From: Celoporthe dispersa
Taxonomy: Eukaryota; Ascomycota; Sordariomycetes; Diaporthales; Cryphonectriaceae
NCBI GenBank assembly: GCA_016584495.1
Contig: WAID01000005.1
Location: 2,637,436-2,701,435, forward strand
Direction of reading: 5' to 3'
DNA length: 64,000 nt
Shown: positions 52,142 to 63,879 of the stretch, piece by piece
How the letters are laid out: each line of letters opens with the position of its first letter
How positions within the stretch are numbered: the stretch's first letter is position 1
Translations under genes and position numbers: made by a program
The notes under the pieces: generated by a model
Seen by the model: the letters and a program-made list of their open reading frames with translations, nothing else
Database searches by the model: none
Told to the model about the DNA's origin: nothing

Positions 52142-54671
52142 TCACGTGTGCATTGAGGCGCTCACTATACTATCCACTTCTTCGTTTGACACCAGCCAGC
52201 CGAAGGACTCACAGCTCCATAAACCCGCTGCAGGCTCTGTGTCCATGAAGCTTTCGGGTATACTACCTGGGTCTAATGACTCAAAACCTGCAAGCTCAAA
52301 ACTTGAGGCTTCCGTATCAAAATAAGTCGTAGCTGGTCGTAATGATCCGTAGGCAGGAATCTCGGTTTTTGCTGACAATATGTACGCTGATATGGGAATA
52401 TCGGAAACCAATTCCCGCTCGTCTGCATCCGAGCACGTGGGAGGATCGATCGAGAGGTGCCTTTCTGACACTGCAGACAGTAACATCGCCTCCGCGGGCT
52501 TGATGCGATAGCTTTGATTAAGAGGTAGTGATCCCAGGACGCCCCATCTCTGGGCCAAGACTCGGATCACCTTAATACTCTTGTCTGACCTGACCTGCCA
52601 CGACTTGCGGAGCTCCGTCAGCAGCTCTATGCTCGGCCTTAGCCACCGTGCACTTTATTTTCGGGTCGTCGGCGAGCTGCTAGTGGCTCTCATGAGCTGC
52701 ACGATGGATGCGCTGAGGAGGTGATGGATGACGACGGGGTTCGGCTTGGCGGCCGTCCAGTGGGCGGGGTCTAGATCTCGGTACACTGCACGAAAAATCG
52801 CACACATGTTAGTGATAGGTAGATAGTAATGAGTCGAGAGTGATGTTACCAGCAATCAGTTTTACCTACTCTTCACGAGACGGATAGTGGTCGATGCAGC
52901 GCTGGTGAGGGAACGCAAGATGAGAACCATTGCATTCGATTCCAACTCTTGCAGAGTTTTCTGGGTCGAGAAGCAGCGCAAAAAGGGGGCATCGTGATCA
53001 GAAGGGCCATTTGGTACGCTAGATGGAAGAACAATACATGCTTCGAGGTCGAGTCTCCCGCCAGATCAAGGCGCCTGTCACGGCCCTTGAAAAAAGCTGC
53101 TAAGGGCGCAATGGGTGGAGACTAGGAGCTCAATTTGCTTTGCATGCGGCATGGTCTCAAAACTTGAAGAGAATCTGTGATGGTAGGGTTCCTTAGCACC
53201 TTGCACTATGTTATAGAGTACGATGCTGCCACAGATTAAAGAGTACTCACATCTGGTCCATGTATCTGTCGTGCAGATACCACAGCTTGCACTGCCACGC
53301 AAAAGATACCTTGCTAATATCAGCACGTCCTATATCTGCTATCGTTGTTTCCACGCCCGGCACGTTCGCCCTTCTCCAGGGAAGGATGCAGTTGCGCCCC
53401 AATATCGAGATGGAAGTTCGGTCAGTCATGTAGAACATCCAGAATGCCCTCGTAGCCACGAGGTCCGGCGTCCAGGACCTAGAAACACATTCATCCAGTG
53501 CAAGCACATGCAGTCGCAGGTGGACAGACATTCTAGCTGCCATCGAAATGAAGGTCCAGCCAAGCTGGTCCCTCCCAAGAGCCAAAGCTCTCTCAGATAG
53601 GATGCAGAGCCCTTGGACGACTGCTAATGTCGGTGCCTCCCTGAAGCAGGTGAACACCAGAGACTCGGCAAATTGGGCAAAATGCTCGGCTATGTTGTTC
53701 CTGTTTGTAATGTCGCTGGAAAACGTCGCACCGCTTGCAAGTATAGCGCTGTGGAGGAACACGAGGTCCTTTGCCTGATACGGATAGCTGTCAATGATCT
53801 TATCGACTTTCTCAACCGTATACGTTGTGAACATGTGCTCGCTGTTGATGTTTGTGAGAAATGAGATAACCAGGCTTTGAAGGAGGCCGGTGTTGCCGCA
53901 GTAGCTGAGAATAACTTCTGGAGGTCGGACATGGTCTGGTTGATGCGGTTCATGCTCTGGCTGATCTACCCGATGGTCCGATCCCGTTCTATCGTCGCCG
54001 ATGATGGTCACGCCGTCGCCGATGTTGGTCCGCCACATCATGACACTGAGCTCCTCCATGGCTACTTCTGAAATACCACAAACAGACTGAGGTCTTTCCG
54101 GAATTGGAAAAGGAGCAAAAGGGTATGTTGTAGCGTCTGGTTGCTGCTGTGTAGCCCCCGTAATGTTAGATTCCTGTTGATACTCTAGATCTTTGCATTC
54201 TAGCATGAGATCAGTAGTGCATGAGCTCGCAATGATAGTGTCGGTGGTGATGCTAGTAGTGATTTTATTTGCGCTTTTATACTGGCCCTTTTCTGTTGCC
54301 TTGAGGGCCACCAGCAGTGACTGGACCTGATCTTCAAGACTTCGAACATAGTCCTCATCCCAATATTTCCTTCTGTACAAACAAATGTAAGTCAAAGCCT
54401 GCAAATGGAGTTCTGTATATCGCTGCCGTGTAGCAATAGCTCTCTGAATACTTCTGTGCTTACTTTCTCGGCTTATCCTCATTGTCATATACGCAGACTT
54501 TGTTTTGCTTCTCGCACAGTCCACATGATGGCTTGCTTGCATCGCACTTTTGACACCGCATCATCAGCACGATCCAGTACAGCCCGCCTATGTCAACTTC
54601 AGTCTGCTCACCTTTCTCTTCCCGAGACGGCATCTCTCACATGCAAAAATGTGGGGTTTACGAGCTTCCAT
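52142..54671 (-). pseudogene. Zn2Cys6 fungal transcription factor with several disruptions
   Basis: Exon 1 (54671-54612) MEARKPHIFACERCRLGKRK and exon 2 (54546-54464) CDASKPSCGLCEKQNKVC together form a complete Zn2Cys6 cluster. Exon 3 (from 54372) gives RKYWDEDYVRSLEDQVQSLL, a short coiled coil, then the fungal regulatory domain (SFLTNINSEHMFTTYTVEKV, DKIIDSYPYQAKDL, ATRAFWMFYMTDRTSISILG). Beyond 53250 the frame is lost and regained. FHLAYQMALLITMPPFLRCF needs an extra T in a T run near 52985. YRDLDPAHWTAAKPNP follows a good intron. A TAA near 52655 separates SSSPTTRK from SARWLRPSIELLTELRKSWQ. The end is DSIVSASMHT at 52142. It may be real decay or assembly error; the DNA-binding half is intact. 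Confidence 0.75.
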
Positions 54672-55380
54672 GGGCAATTGTCCTCGGATGGCTTTGCAGT
54701 TTACAGCGTATCTTGTCCGCTTCTATGCGTCATCTGTCGAGAGTGTTTCCTGTTGATCACGCTTTAAGCGCTGCTAGACAGAGGAAACTTTTTCAGGCGT
54801 CCTTATTGCCGCAAGTACTACTTTGATAGCCGGCAAATCAATGATAGGAGGAAAAGGGCCCCGAGACGGCAACCTACTAGTGGACTTTCGAGATTACACA
54901 CCTATCAACGCCAAGGCTCGTTATCAAGGAGCTAGGATATGGCGTCTTGCGGATAAGTAATTCCCGCAAGATAATTGCGAACAATAGTCTATGGCAACCC
55001 AGACAAACCCTTCAACCTGTGCTTGCAAGCTTTTTGAGCTGGCAGGGCCTTTCTCTGTTGAAGCAGAGAGACAAGGAAATCTCTTAAAGTTCACAGAAGA
55101 TTTGAAGTGTTTTGTCGCTTTCAATGGTTCCAAGCAAAGATATCGACTTCCCAAGGGTTGTCAGCTTCCCATCCCTGGATGGCTACTGGTCCTATCGACA
55201 CAGTACTGGTGCTGTGAATGCCATTGGCTCCCTGGAGCAGTGAGTAGACCACCCTGATCTATCAGCATTGGGTATATTAATATAGTATTTATATATAAAA
55301 AAATTCGAGCTAAGCAACGTTTTTATGGGCTTAAGAGATCATAGTAATGCGCTAAGAAGCTAGGAAGAAGTAGATTCTCC
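54672..55380. other. Intergenic region
   Basis: Promoter side of the regulator at 54671. An 88-codon frame at 54991-55257 plus has no recognised domain. Confidence 0.3.
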
Positions 55381-55755
55381 TTGAAAAGTCCTGGCTTCCA
55401 CAACAAGTTTAACAATTTATTGTCGTCAAAGAAGATCATTGTAATTACAGAGTCATTGCTCTGCTCAAGCACTTTGAATCTCGCGAAGCAGGTCATAGCC
55501 ATGGGGAATATGCGTTCCCTACATATTGTCGGGTGGTTCACACATCTCTCGATACCTGACCGCTCACTCCTCGACGGAGACGTGAGCATTTACGACAACA
55601 TACCTTGGGGTCCATACGCGATATCTGGGTCAACGGTGCTGTGGCTTCAGAGATTGGCCAAAGACCTGGCAATGGATCTCGCCGAGGATAAGGAGTACCT
55701 CTTCAAGGCTTGGGTCTTCGCTCCTACAGTACCCTCCAAGGCGGCTTATGAGTAG
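55381..55755 (+). CDS. Unrecognised protein fragment
   Basis: An open frame with protein-like composition (SLHIVGWFTHLSIPDRSLLD, NIPWGPYAISGSTVLWLQRL, DKEYLFKAWVFAPTVPS) that ends at 55755. The first ATG is at 55501; the preceding 40 codons may be non-coding or belong to an upstream exon. No family recognised. It could be a relic. Confidence 0.25.
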   Translation: MKSPGFHNKFNNLLSSKKIIVITESLLCSSTLNLAKQVIAMGNMRSLHIVGWFTHLSIPDRSLLDGDVSIYDNIPWGPYAISGSTVLWLQRLAKDLAMDLAEDKEYLFKAWVFAPTVPSKAAYE

Positions 55756-56255
55756 CATGAGGCGTATCTGATGGTCCTAGGCGAAACTTCAGATCCAGGC
55801 ATCTTTGAGCGCCTCGAAATCTGCAGGGTCATTTTGGGTCAAAGCCCAGAGGATGATTGGTAGTGGAAAGAAACGAGTGTTGAGGAGATGGCGGGGATGG
55901 GAGATGAAGGCTTTCAGACTTGTATAAAGACATTTCATGCTCATAGTTCTAAGACATCCCATATGATCTATAAATTTGGACAGCAAAATGGACGATCAAG
56001 TCGGCTGCAGATTACAAAGTCAACATACCCGGTTCTGAATATACATGTGTTGTGAAAAGCTTTTCTATCATACTTTCTCTCCTGGCTTGACATCCATGTA
56101 CTTTGAGTCTATTCAATAATATCGGATTAGCTTTAATGGTATATTGTATTCTATCATTACTCATCAATTATTCAGGAGACGTAAAATGAAACGAAGTACT
56201 CGGCCGGTGCATCAAAATACGATATAAGCCCCAATTCCATGGTTCAGGTAAACAT
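55756..56255. other. 3' region of the CorA-like gene
   Basis: No gene or repeat recognised. Confidence 0.35.
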
Positions 56256-58020
56256 TCAAACCATTGAATTCAGATTGCTTTCACTATCGTTCTGTGCCTT
56301 TTCGATCTCTGGTCCTGCTGCCGAATCCATCTGTCTGGAATATATCCAGGTAATGATGGTAAAGAGTGCAGCGAGTCCTGCATACAGGGCTATCCAAGGT
56401 GAAACGGTGATCTGACTGTTTGAGGGTATCCAGTTGAAAAAGCTCATAGAGAACAGCCCCTTTTGTGCTTTATTAGTCGATATCTCTTTGCCGCATATCC
56501 TTTATAATTTGAAGTAGAAAACTCACAGCGAGGGAAAGTTGGGGGCAGGAAATACATGCCCAGCCTAGAGATAATCTTCATTGTGATACCATCTCTGCTT
56601 GAGGCACAGGCGAGTTTGTAACTCGCGCTTGAATCCTGCCTTGTATAGTAATCTCTCTCCTGGATTTTCTTTTAGCTTAGAATGCTTGAACACAATAAGG
56701 GTGTTAAATTGAAAAATCGTGGCTGACCATTTGCGTTACGAGAGCCATTCCGTCTAGAAGGCTCTGGCATTGTCGCAACTTGCTATTGATCTCAGCTTTC
56801 ATCTCGTCTAACCTTGATCCAATGTACATCGCACTCTCATCATCCTTGGGGTATACTGAAGAGCCACATGGATCGTTGCATGATCGAACTTTGGACGGTT
56901 CCTTTAGGTGACTATTCATCGATTCAAGAAGAGCGAGTAATGTTTGGATCCCATTCTTCAGCTGACTTGTTGACAGCCATAGTTCGACAGTCTCGCAATC
57001 TCGTTTTGTCAATTCGATGCTCTTCGTCTTCTCGTCATTTCTTGAAGTTGAGGGGCTACACTTCGCTACTTCATCCCTAAGTTGATTCTTCATGTCGAGG
57101 ATCTTCCGATCAAGCTCTGTCGACTTATCGTCCATGGCATTCAGGAGCCGCTTACGCTCTAACTCAGCAAAAAGCATCGGGAGTATGAGTGGATGGAATA
57201 CTGAGGCCTTGATTCGCCGTAGCCAGGCTGCTATGTCCTCAAGGACATCATATGTGCAGCCATATGCTACTGAAATTATCAAGGGCTTGTTAGTAAAGCA
57301 GGTGGCTGACAACACAATATCTTCACCTCTGGGAAGAGACTCAGTATCCGACTTGCAGTGATAAACTGGAGTTCCAGTCAATACACAACGTTCTGTCAAA
57401 AGATGGAAAAGGGATTGGATGCTGGCTTGTAGGCCTCATACCTACTGAGGGGCACCTAGAAGCCCCGAAGTCCCAATCGACTTGTCTGATATTTAAGACT
57501 GCAGTCGAATCTCTAGCTATAACACTAGATAGCGACCTATGTTGTGACAGTTGTGCGCAGACATCTGTAAATATCTGACATTCGTACGGAAGGGCGGTCG
57601 CTTTCAATGTGTCTCGTGGCCCTTCGAGACGTTGATGCATGGCTAGGAAAAGCGTAGGGCGTTTCTCCATTGGCAATGAGGGCCCAATCTGATTTCGCTC
57701 TGTTAGAATACACATGCTTATGGCTTGATGGCAGTTAGCCAAAGTGTGGTCATTTCAAGCCTTACTTTCTGAGCCCATGCAGCATAGTCATTTCCAGAAT
57801 TGATAGTATGTGAATCGAAGACCACATTGCTCTTTGTATGACATCAAATATCAGAGTCTAGCTCAACTAAATATTTGCTTCACAGAGGCTAGTAATTATG
57901 GCTTACATCTTCGTGTTGCTGAATCTTGAGAATGCGAATTTCACAGGGCTGCTCAGGGTGGAAGTCAATGCTTCTCTGATCTCGATTTTGGAACTGAGTA
58001 CTGCGAGATAACCAGTCCAT
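56256..58020 (-). CDS. CorA-like fungal membrane protein
   Basis: Multi-exon. Exons 58020-57907 (MDWLSRSTQFQNRDQRSIDF), 57831-57766, 57697-57442 (RNQIGPSLPMEKRPTLFLAM), 57392-56728 (GCTYDVLEDIAAWLRRIKAS, SVFHPLILPMLFAELERKRL, LWLSTSQLKNGIQTLLALLE) and 56635-56527 (DGITMKIISRLGMYFLPPTF) join in phase. The last exon has SMSFFNWIP and a second membrane helix ending at 56256. The long helical stalk followed by D/E-G-..M-K-.I...GM.FLP-TF and MSFFNW is the plan of fungal CorA/Mg2+-transporter-like proteins, which lack the GMN pore motif and whose function is unclear. The last junction is one base out of phase at a CCCC run (56457-56460), so a minor error or recent break exists there. Confidence 0.72.
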
Positions 58021-58806
58021 ATTGATTTTATATCCTTGGCTCTAGTAGGTAACCCCAGAACAGGGGACGCAAGGGAGATAGATCAGTTCGTTGTATCAAA
58101 GAAAAAAGGCAAAAATCAAAAGAAAGGAACCATGAAAACTTGGGGAGAGATATTCGAAGAGTGAACATGCCAAGTATCCGAAGGCTCAGAGAAATTCTAT
58201 TGTCTCGGGCAACTCAGACCAAAGCATTGGGGTCTGTCATCGCATCCGTTCCAACCGACTTTATTCATTCACGGATGACTGCTTTAGTCGCATGGCGGGG
58301 CTAGAGAGACGCCACTCGGGACGCTGAGTATAAAAATGCGTCACACTGCTACGTGGTCCCCCACGTTTGGGCACGAATGCAGGGCGTCGTTAGCGTCATT
58401 GTATCAGACCACCTGATGAAAAATGCACCCTCGCCGGATATCTACAACCAGTCCCATGACAGATGGCACCTCCAAATAAGCTGCAGTTTGATGCAGGCAA
58501 CTGATGTGTGCAGAGGCGAAGTTTCAATAGTCTAAGTAATCCATTACTGCTCACCATCCACCTTCCCTAATAATTATGCCTTCCTAGGATGCATTTTTGG
58601 GTGGCATTGAATTGTACAGTTACCTTCTTTGCCCATAGGCCGGTCTGGGTCGTGGCGTCGATGGGCAAATGCTTCTCACGCACCCAGTCTGCCTTGAATA
58701 GCCTGCCTCACCGCTCTGATCGCCTTACAATAAGTGTAAAATCAAGGCTCCCACTTTATTTTTTCGTATTTTTCTTGTTAAGTCTTCCATACAAGGCTGC
58801 ATAGCA
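58021..58806. other. Intergenic region
   Basis: Promoter of the CorA-like gene on the left. Open frames at 58353-58535 and 58589-58804 have no domain. No repeat recognised. Confidence 0.35.
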
Positions 58807-58903
58807 TTGTACCCGACAAGGCTTGATTTATGGTGTGAAGAATCATATAAGTGTCTTGCTTTGCGTTTGTATGGTGAGCCTGCGGGCTTCAACCTCGACT
58901 ACC

Positions 58904-59125
58904 ATGACTTTCAACTCGTTCATAAAATTGTTTGGGTGGACAACGCGCAAAATGTCCGGAGACACAGACTCGGATTTCAAGGCGACCGATGTTATCACCA
59001 CTCGATATGATGAGCCAGAAGTTTTGAAGGCTTTGTTGCAAGGATTGAAGTTCAGTGACACTGAAATCCGCATAAGAGCAAGATCACTCCATAGATACGA
59101 AGAAACAAGAGTTCTCATAAGCTAA
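58904..59125 (+). CDS. Small hypothetical protein A
   Basis: 73 codons from MTFNSFIKLFGWTTRKMSGD to a stop at 59125. The second half, EPEVLKALLQGLKFSDTEIR, IRARSLHRYEE, resembles EEELRKLCSAKFGDQYKLQA, GLHVVHYVQ of the ORF at 61928-62182, and both start MTFN. The two flank the kinase gene and point the same way. The similarity in size, start and C-terminal pattern is the only support. It could be the first exon of a longer gene. Confidence 0.35.
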   Translation: MTFNSFIKLFGWTTRKMSGDTDSDFKATDVITTRYDEPEVLKALLQGLKFSDTEIRIRARSLHRYEETRVLIS

Positions 59126-59694
59126 CTGGCTAGTTCATAGCGAGAGGGAAATAAGTTTCTTTTGCAACTTCCACGGAAACTGAACCCGGTCAGTCCCAAG
59201 AGCATAATTTGCAAATCGAGCCTGATTTTGATAATTAATAGTAACTGAATTAAACAGATCGAGATAGATGATATCGTAAAAAAATTGAGGGAAGCCCACA
59301 GGATTAAAGAACGACAAGAGTAGAGACTGAACCGGCTGATTTTTGGGGGGCGGGGGGCGGGGCGTTGATCTATAACCAGGGCCTTGACACAATAGTATGA
59401 GAAAGCTGCAAAGTTGCTGTGATTATTCGTGAAATTGAAGGGCTGGGGCGGGAAAATATCGCAATGTCTACATACAACACCTCCTAGAGGGCTAAACAAG
59501 TTTCTTAGAACACAAAAAACTATATGAATGAATAGTGCGGTTGATTCTGATATGGCTGTAGCTCCTCGACAGTCTCAATAAAACATTACAACCCTTTAAG
59601 GAAGCTGGCTACCTGTCTAGCATTTGCCCTTGTATCGATATCGACGGCCAGCATTTCTTGTTCTATGAAACACAGGAATTTCCGAAGCTTACTA
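59126..59694. other. 3' region of the kinase gene
   Basis: Includes a G-rich tract (59345-59365). No coding frame supported. Confidence 0.35.
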
Positions 59695-61303
59695 CTACAG
59701 CCTCGTTGATTCTTCAAATTTCTCAACTGCTTGTGGCAATATCAGCTTTACAAGTCGCTGATGGTCGAGTAAGAAGTGAAATGTTGTACGCACCGTAGTA
59801 ACACTGTTCTTGAGTTGAAAGATAATCTTGACATGTGAGACAATCTGTAACGAACGTTGTGTACTTGTCCGACCAACTGTAAAGTCTCTAGTTGTCTTGT
59901 AGCCCAACAGGGGGAATAGTTTTCTTTTGCCTTTGACTTTCTTGAAGAAAATGTCATCTTCAAATCTGAAGTTGGTGGACTCTGGCACATCTTGTTCTTT
60001 GAACCGCTCATCTCGGAACGATTGACAGCCTTCCCAACCACAAAGTGCCCAAGTAACGAATTCGAGGAAAACGCAGCCGAGGCACCACACGTCATATTTT
60101 GTGAGCGAAATCTCTCCGCTCTCTGGTGGTCTTTGAGTCTTGACATGTGGAAGTAATCTTGAGTCAGTGATCTCCCCTGCATTGACTTGACGAGCTTCGC
60201 CGAAATCTGAAAGTTTCAGAACGAAATTCTCGTTTCCGTCAATAAAAGATCTGAAGCACAGAACGTTTTCAGGTTTGACATCTAAATGAAACTGTGGTGC
60301 ATATGGGCACTGCAAATCAGCACCGAGCCCTTGAGTGGTTGCAAGAGCATCAGCGACTTGGAAACACTCTTCAAAGAGCCAGTTCTCTGAGTACCAGGCG
60401 GCTTCACGAGGACTATATCTCTCCCATAGCTCTTGGAGATTGCCTCCCTCTGCCCACGGAAACAAGAGATAGGGTATCTGGCAATGTTCGAAAGCTGCCA
60501 ATAGTGGCACGATTCGGCTGTGCTGGGGTGTGTTCCGGTTTGCCCGGACTTCTCGTTCGAACATATACTTCCTTGCTTCTAATAAGCTAACGTCTGTGAA
60601 AATTTTGACAGCAATGTAGCTGTCATCCTCTGTCTAAAGTCCCAAATATCAAAGCCGTTCAGAACAAGTTCGTATAGGCAAGTTAGTTGGTACTTACCAA
60701 GTTATGGTTCTTGGTGTAGATGCGAACTTTTTGTACCACAGTGACTTGTCCCTCGATATTTTCGTCTGTGCTAGCAAGCTCGCACCAAGGAAGAGAGACC
60801 TCATCGTGTAATTGTTGAACAATTGCACTTAGCCTCTCTATAAAGGGCGTGAAGACTTGCCACTGCCAGTAGTCGAATAATTTGGCTTCGGTATCCGTAA
60901 GGCTAAGGGCAGTCGAAGTGTCTTGGGCGAAACTCCGTTGGGCAAACCACGTGCTGTCACACACCGGCTGTAAGGCGGGTCCCAAGAACACATTCTCTCT
61001 ACCGACGAGAACTAGTATGGAGAACAACATTCTCCATCCGGTACAGTTACGCCGCTTGCATAAACATTTTCCCCACTCTGGACAAAGACGTTGCGCAACT
61101 TGTATGTTGTCATCTGTCTGGCTCGAATTCGCTTCTAAGATCGACAGAACACTTTGGCGGTTGATGACGTTGAACAACGCGTCTCGAGGTATGAATCGCT
61201 GACGTTTGTGATTGAGGTCTGGTATCAGTTCATGCATGAGCCTATCCCTGAGGTTCCATCGTAGCTTTAGCAAGCACTGGTCAGAGCCAGATTCTTCGGC
61301 CAT
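59695..61303 (-). CDS. Serine/threonine protein kinase with an N-terminal fungal domain
   Basis: Two exons (61303-60698, 60633-59695) with a 64-base GTAAGT intron; 514 residues from MAEESGSDQCLLKLRWNLRD. The N-terminal 200 residues are a helical region of a sort common before fungal kinase domains, with a cysteine cluster (CPEWGKCLCKRRNC). The kinase domain follows: IAVKIF with the ATP-binding Lys, ARKYMFEREVRANR with the alpha-C Glu, HLDVKPENVL (catalytic loop, HLD in place of HRD), LSDFGEAR (DFG), and a P-P-E stretch then KYDVWCLGCVFLEF. No glycine-rich loop is clear, as it spans the splice site. The last 70 residues look irregular. The kinase is probably active; its pathway is unknown. Nearby HET and CorA-like genes hint at self/non-self or stress signalling. 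Confidence 0.83.
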
Positions 61304-61822
61304 GTTCTTCGTTCCCCGGATGGTCGCAGTCCGTTCTGCGTAGCGGTACGTACAAGAAGAAAAAGTCAGAGTGCGTAAAACGATTTGGCGTATTAATGAG
61401 CCCAATAAGAGAATAGGAAAAAAGGAAGTTTATATTCTCTGCCTTAGAACGGCGAATTAATAATGCGACACTTATGCACGATGAGCCACGGTCATGAATC
61501 TAAAGCTACGAGTGGGTGTGATGGAGAAATTTTCAGCAGAAGACTTCTTTTCCCTCCACCCTCACGTCGGCCCAGATTACACACCATCAAGAGAGGTTGC
61601 AGATAAATTGGATGTTCTAAGTGGTTGGAGATTGCGAATTACGTAAAGGGTGGTCAGCGTGCTGATCTCTGACTTTTTAGAGGGCGAGCATTCAATAGTG
61701 CGCGGATGACGACAGTTGAGGCTCCTCCTCTATCCCGTGCTGGTTAAACCAGGCTGTGAGCCCGAGCCCGAGTGCCTAACATAAAGTAAAGACGAAGACG
61801 CCCCATAGAGGGCGATACATGA
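61304..61822. other. Intergenic region, kinase promoter
   Basis: No coding frame or repeat recognised. Confidence 0.35.
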
Positions 61823-61927
61823 GTGATAGTAATTATGTTGCAAACTGTGAAATCAATCTCAATTTATACTTGTACAGCATTGTTTGAACTTGCACCACAT
61901 ACCAAGATAGATCCAAGGAGCTTCCCA

Positions 61928-62182
61928 ATGACTTTTAATATAACCTCGTTATTCCACAAGCCTCTGACGATTTTCCCTATTCCCAAATTACGCCGTAGGT
62001 CTACAGACCATTCGCTTTCCATCGGATCATCAAGAACTATGGAATACGAGGGCTTGGCGAAACAGAACGTGATTGCAGGCGCTCGAATTAATGAAGAAGA
62101 ATTGAGAAAGCTGTGCAGTGCCAAGTTTGGGGATCAGTATAAACTACAGGCAGGTCTTCACGTAGTCCACTACGTACAATAA
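61928..62182 (+). CDS. Small hypothetical protein B
   Basis: 84 codons from MTFNITSLFHKPLTIFPIPK to a stop at 62182, with NVIAGARINEEELRKLCSAK, FGDQYKLQAGLHVVHY at the end. Start and C-terminal pattern resemble small ORF A at 58904-59125. No known domain. It may continue in an unrecognised second exon. Confidence 0.4.
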   Translation: MTFNITSLFHKPLTIFPIPKLRRRSTDHSLSIGSSRTMEYEGLAKQNVIAGARINEEELRKLCSAKFGDQYKLQAGLHVVHYVQ

Positions 62183-62724
62183 CTAACATTCTCAGCTGAG
62201 ATCCAATCGATACACTCTGTATGCAAGAGAACGATTGAATGATGCGGATATTAGCCGTTGCTGTTCAATGTGGTAGTTAATCGCAGACGCTTGATATTGA
62301 ATCTGATTGTAATGGGAAGTGCTTTTCAACAAAGGCTCGGCAAGCACACAAGAAAGTGTTTATACTAGGCAAAAGCATGTACTGCATGACCGATTTTACT
62401 TAAGATGTGAATAATTTTATATGCGATGGATTCCTTGAGCTTTGTTTTCAGTATTATATTGCTTCGCACACTAGTAGCCGACCCAAGAGTATCTGATACT
62501 GCGCCTTAGTGCGAGCTGTTCCGATTTTTCTCGAGACATTTTGATTTGTTCATTCATTCCAGCAACGAAATATCAATATGACTTACATCTCATCTGGAAA
62601 GCTTGTGTTTGCACTTATGTTCTTGATACCATAGCACTTCTAACTTAAATGCTATGACGGAGACGCTAATAAAGACAAGGGGTAGACTCCATTGAAAATT
62701 ATAAAAGTAAACTCTATAAACCTG
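62183..62724. other. Gene-free stretch
   Basis: No coding frame. Composition becomes more AT-rich rightward. Confidence 0.35.
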
Positions 62725-62727
62725 TCT

Positions 62728-62872
62728 ATAAAAAAGCGATGAAGTCTATTAGACTTCATTGAAAACTCCATACAAATATGCATAGACTATTTCATTTATA
62801 AGGGGTAGACTTCAATGAAAATCTGAAATTAGACTTCATTGATAGTTTCTAGCCAGAATAAAGAAAAAAAAT
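62728..62872 (+). repeat. Interspersed repeat, copy 2
   Basis: Closely matches 37655-37808 in order and orientation (TCTATAAAAAAGCGATGAAG, AAAACTCCATACAAATATGC, TTCATTGATAGTTTCTAGCC). Contains the short palindrome GAAGTCTATTAGACTTC. Confidence 0.75.
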
Positions 62873-63879
62873 ATGAAAAAAGAAGTACTCAACGAAGCGA
62901 TACAGATTCCGTTTTCAGCTTCTTTCCCATCTCTTGATAGCTTATATATAAAGACAATAAAACCAGCAGCAATTTTTTAGATATTCTTGAATAGATAAGA
63001 TAAGCAAAGCTTATCAACCTAGCAGAATTGATTAGATCAGTAGCAATCTAGCTATAAAAGCTTATTATATTAATGCATTCAAATTATATACAGCTTCCTT
63101 AAATATATCTTTTTTTCTTGAGCATATTATAATAGAGTTTAGAAAGAAAAAAGCTAGCTAGATTGAATTTTTGCTCTATAACAAATCGAAAGAAATCTTT
63201 GAAAATAGAGCTATTTATCTATCTAGCCTACTATTAAATTATAATATGCAAGAAATATAAAATCGGATATATTACTTATGAGATCTAAATGCATTTGCAG
63301 ATATATTATAATATAATTAGTATTAAAAGCTGAAAGCAGATTCTATCTAATATAGCTGAGATTCCAAATCTTTTCCAATACTAGAAGAGTTTTCGAGATT
63401 TCCTATTCCCTAGAATAATTATTGCATCAATCCTATTCTTAGAAGCGCTTAAAATAGACAGATTGTAATGCTAGTTTTATAGCTATATTGTATATTAGCT
63501 ATAGCAGATTCAAGCATACTGCTAGACTGCGCATAGCTAGGTGAATAATTAATAGAAAGGCAGCTATATTATAGCAAAGAAAAGGAAGTATTGCGATTTG
63601 CTATAGATAAATAATATGCATTGCTAGCAATTCTTCCAATCTTGCCAAGCTAGCAGCTGATTTGCAATCGAGAGTAGCTATTGCGAGAAAGGCAAGGAGA
63701 AGGAGAGCAAGAGCTATATTGTATAAATTATTTGCTTCTATATATAGCAGCAAGTGCGAACTAATCTCCAAGCGCAGAAAAGAATCGAGATAGCTAAGGC
63801 TAGAAGCGAGCTCAATAGCTAAATTATTCGCATAGGCTAGGCTAGGCATCTAAATAAGCTCGATCTAGATAAGCTATAA
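62873..63879. other. AT-rich subtelomeric stretch
   Basis: Highly A/T with many TATAGC, AGCTAT and CTAGC pieces and few C residues outside those, as in heavily RIP-mutated repeat DNA. The frame at 63601-63849 minus is low-complexity (Leu/Ala/Ser) and is not supported as a gene. No subtelomeric helicase motif is visible. Confidence 0.45.

Noticed and set aside
63601..63849. 82-codon Leu/Ala/Ser frame near the telomere
   Set aside because: Low-complexity composition arising from AT-rich repeat DNA; no homology pattern.
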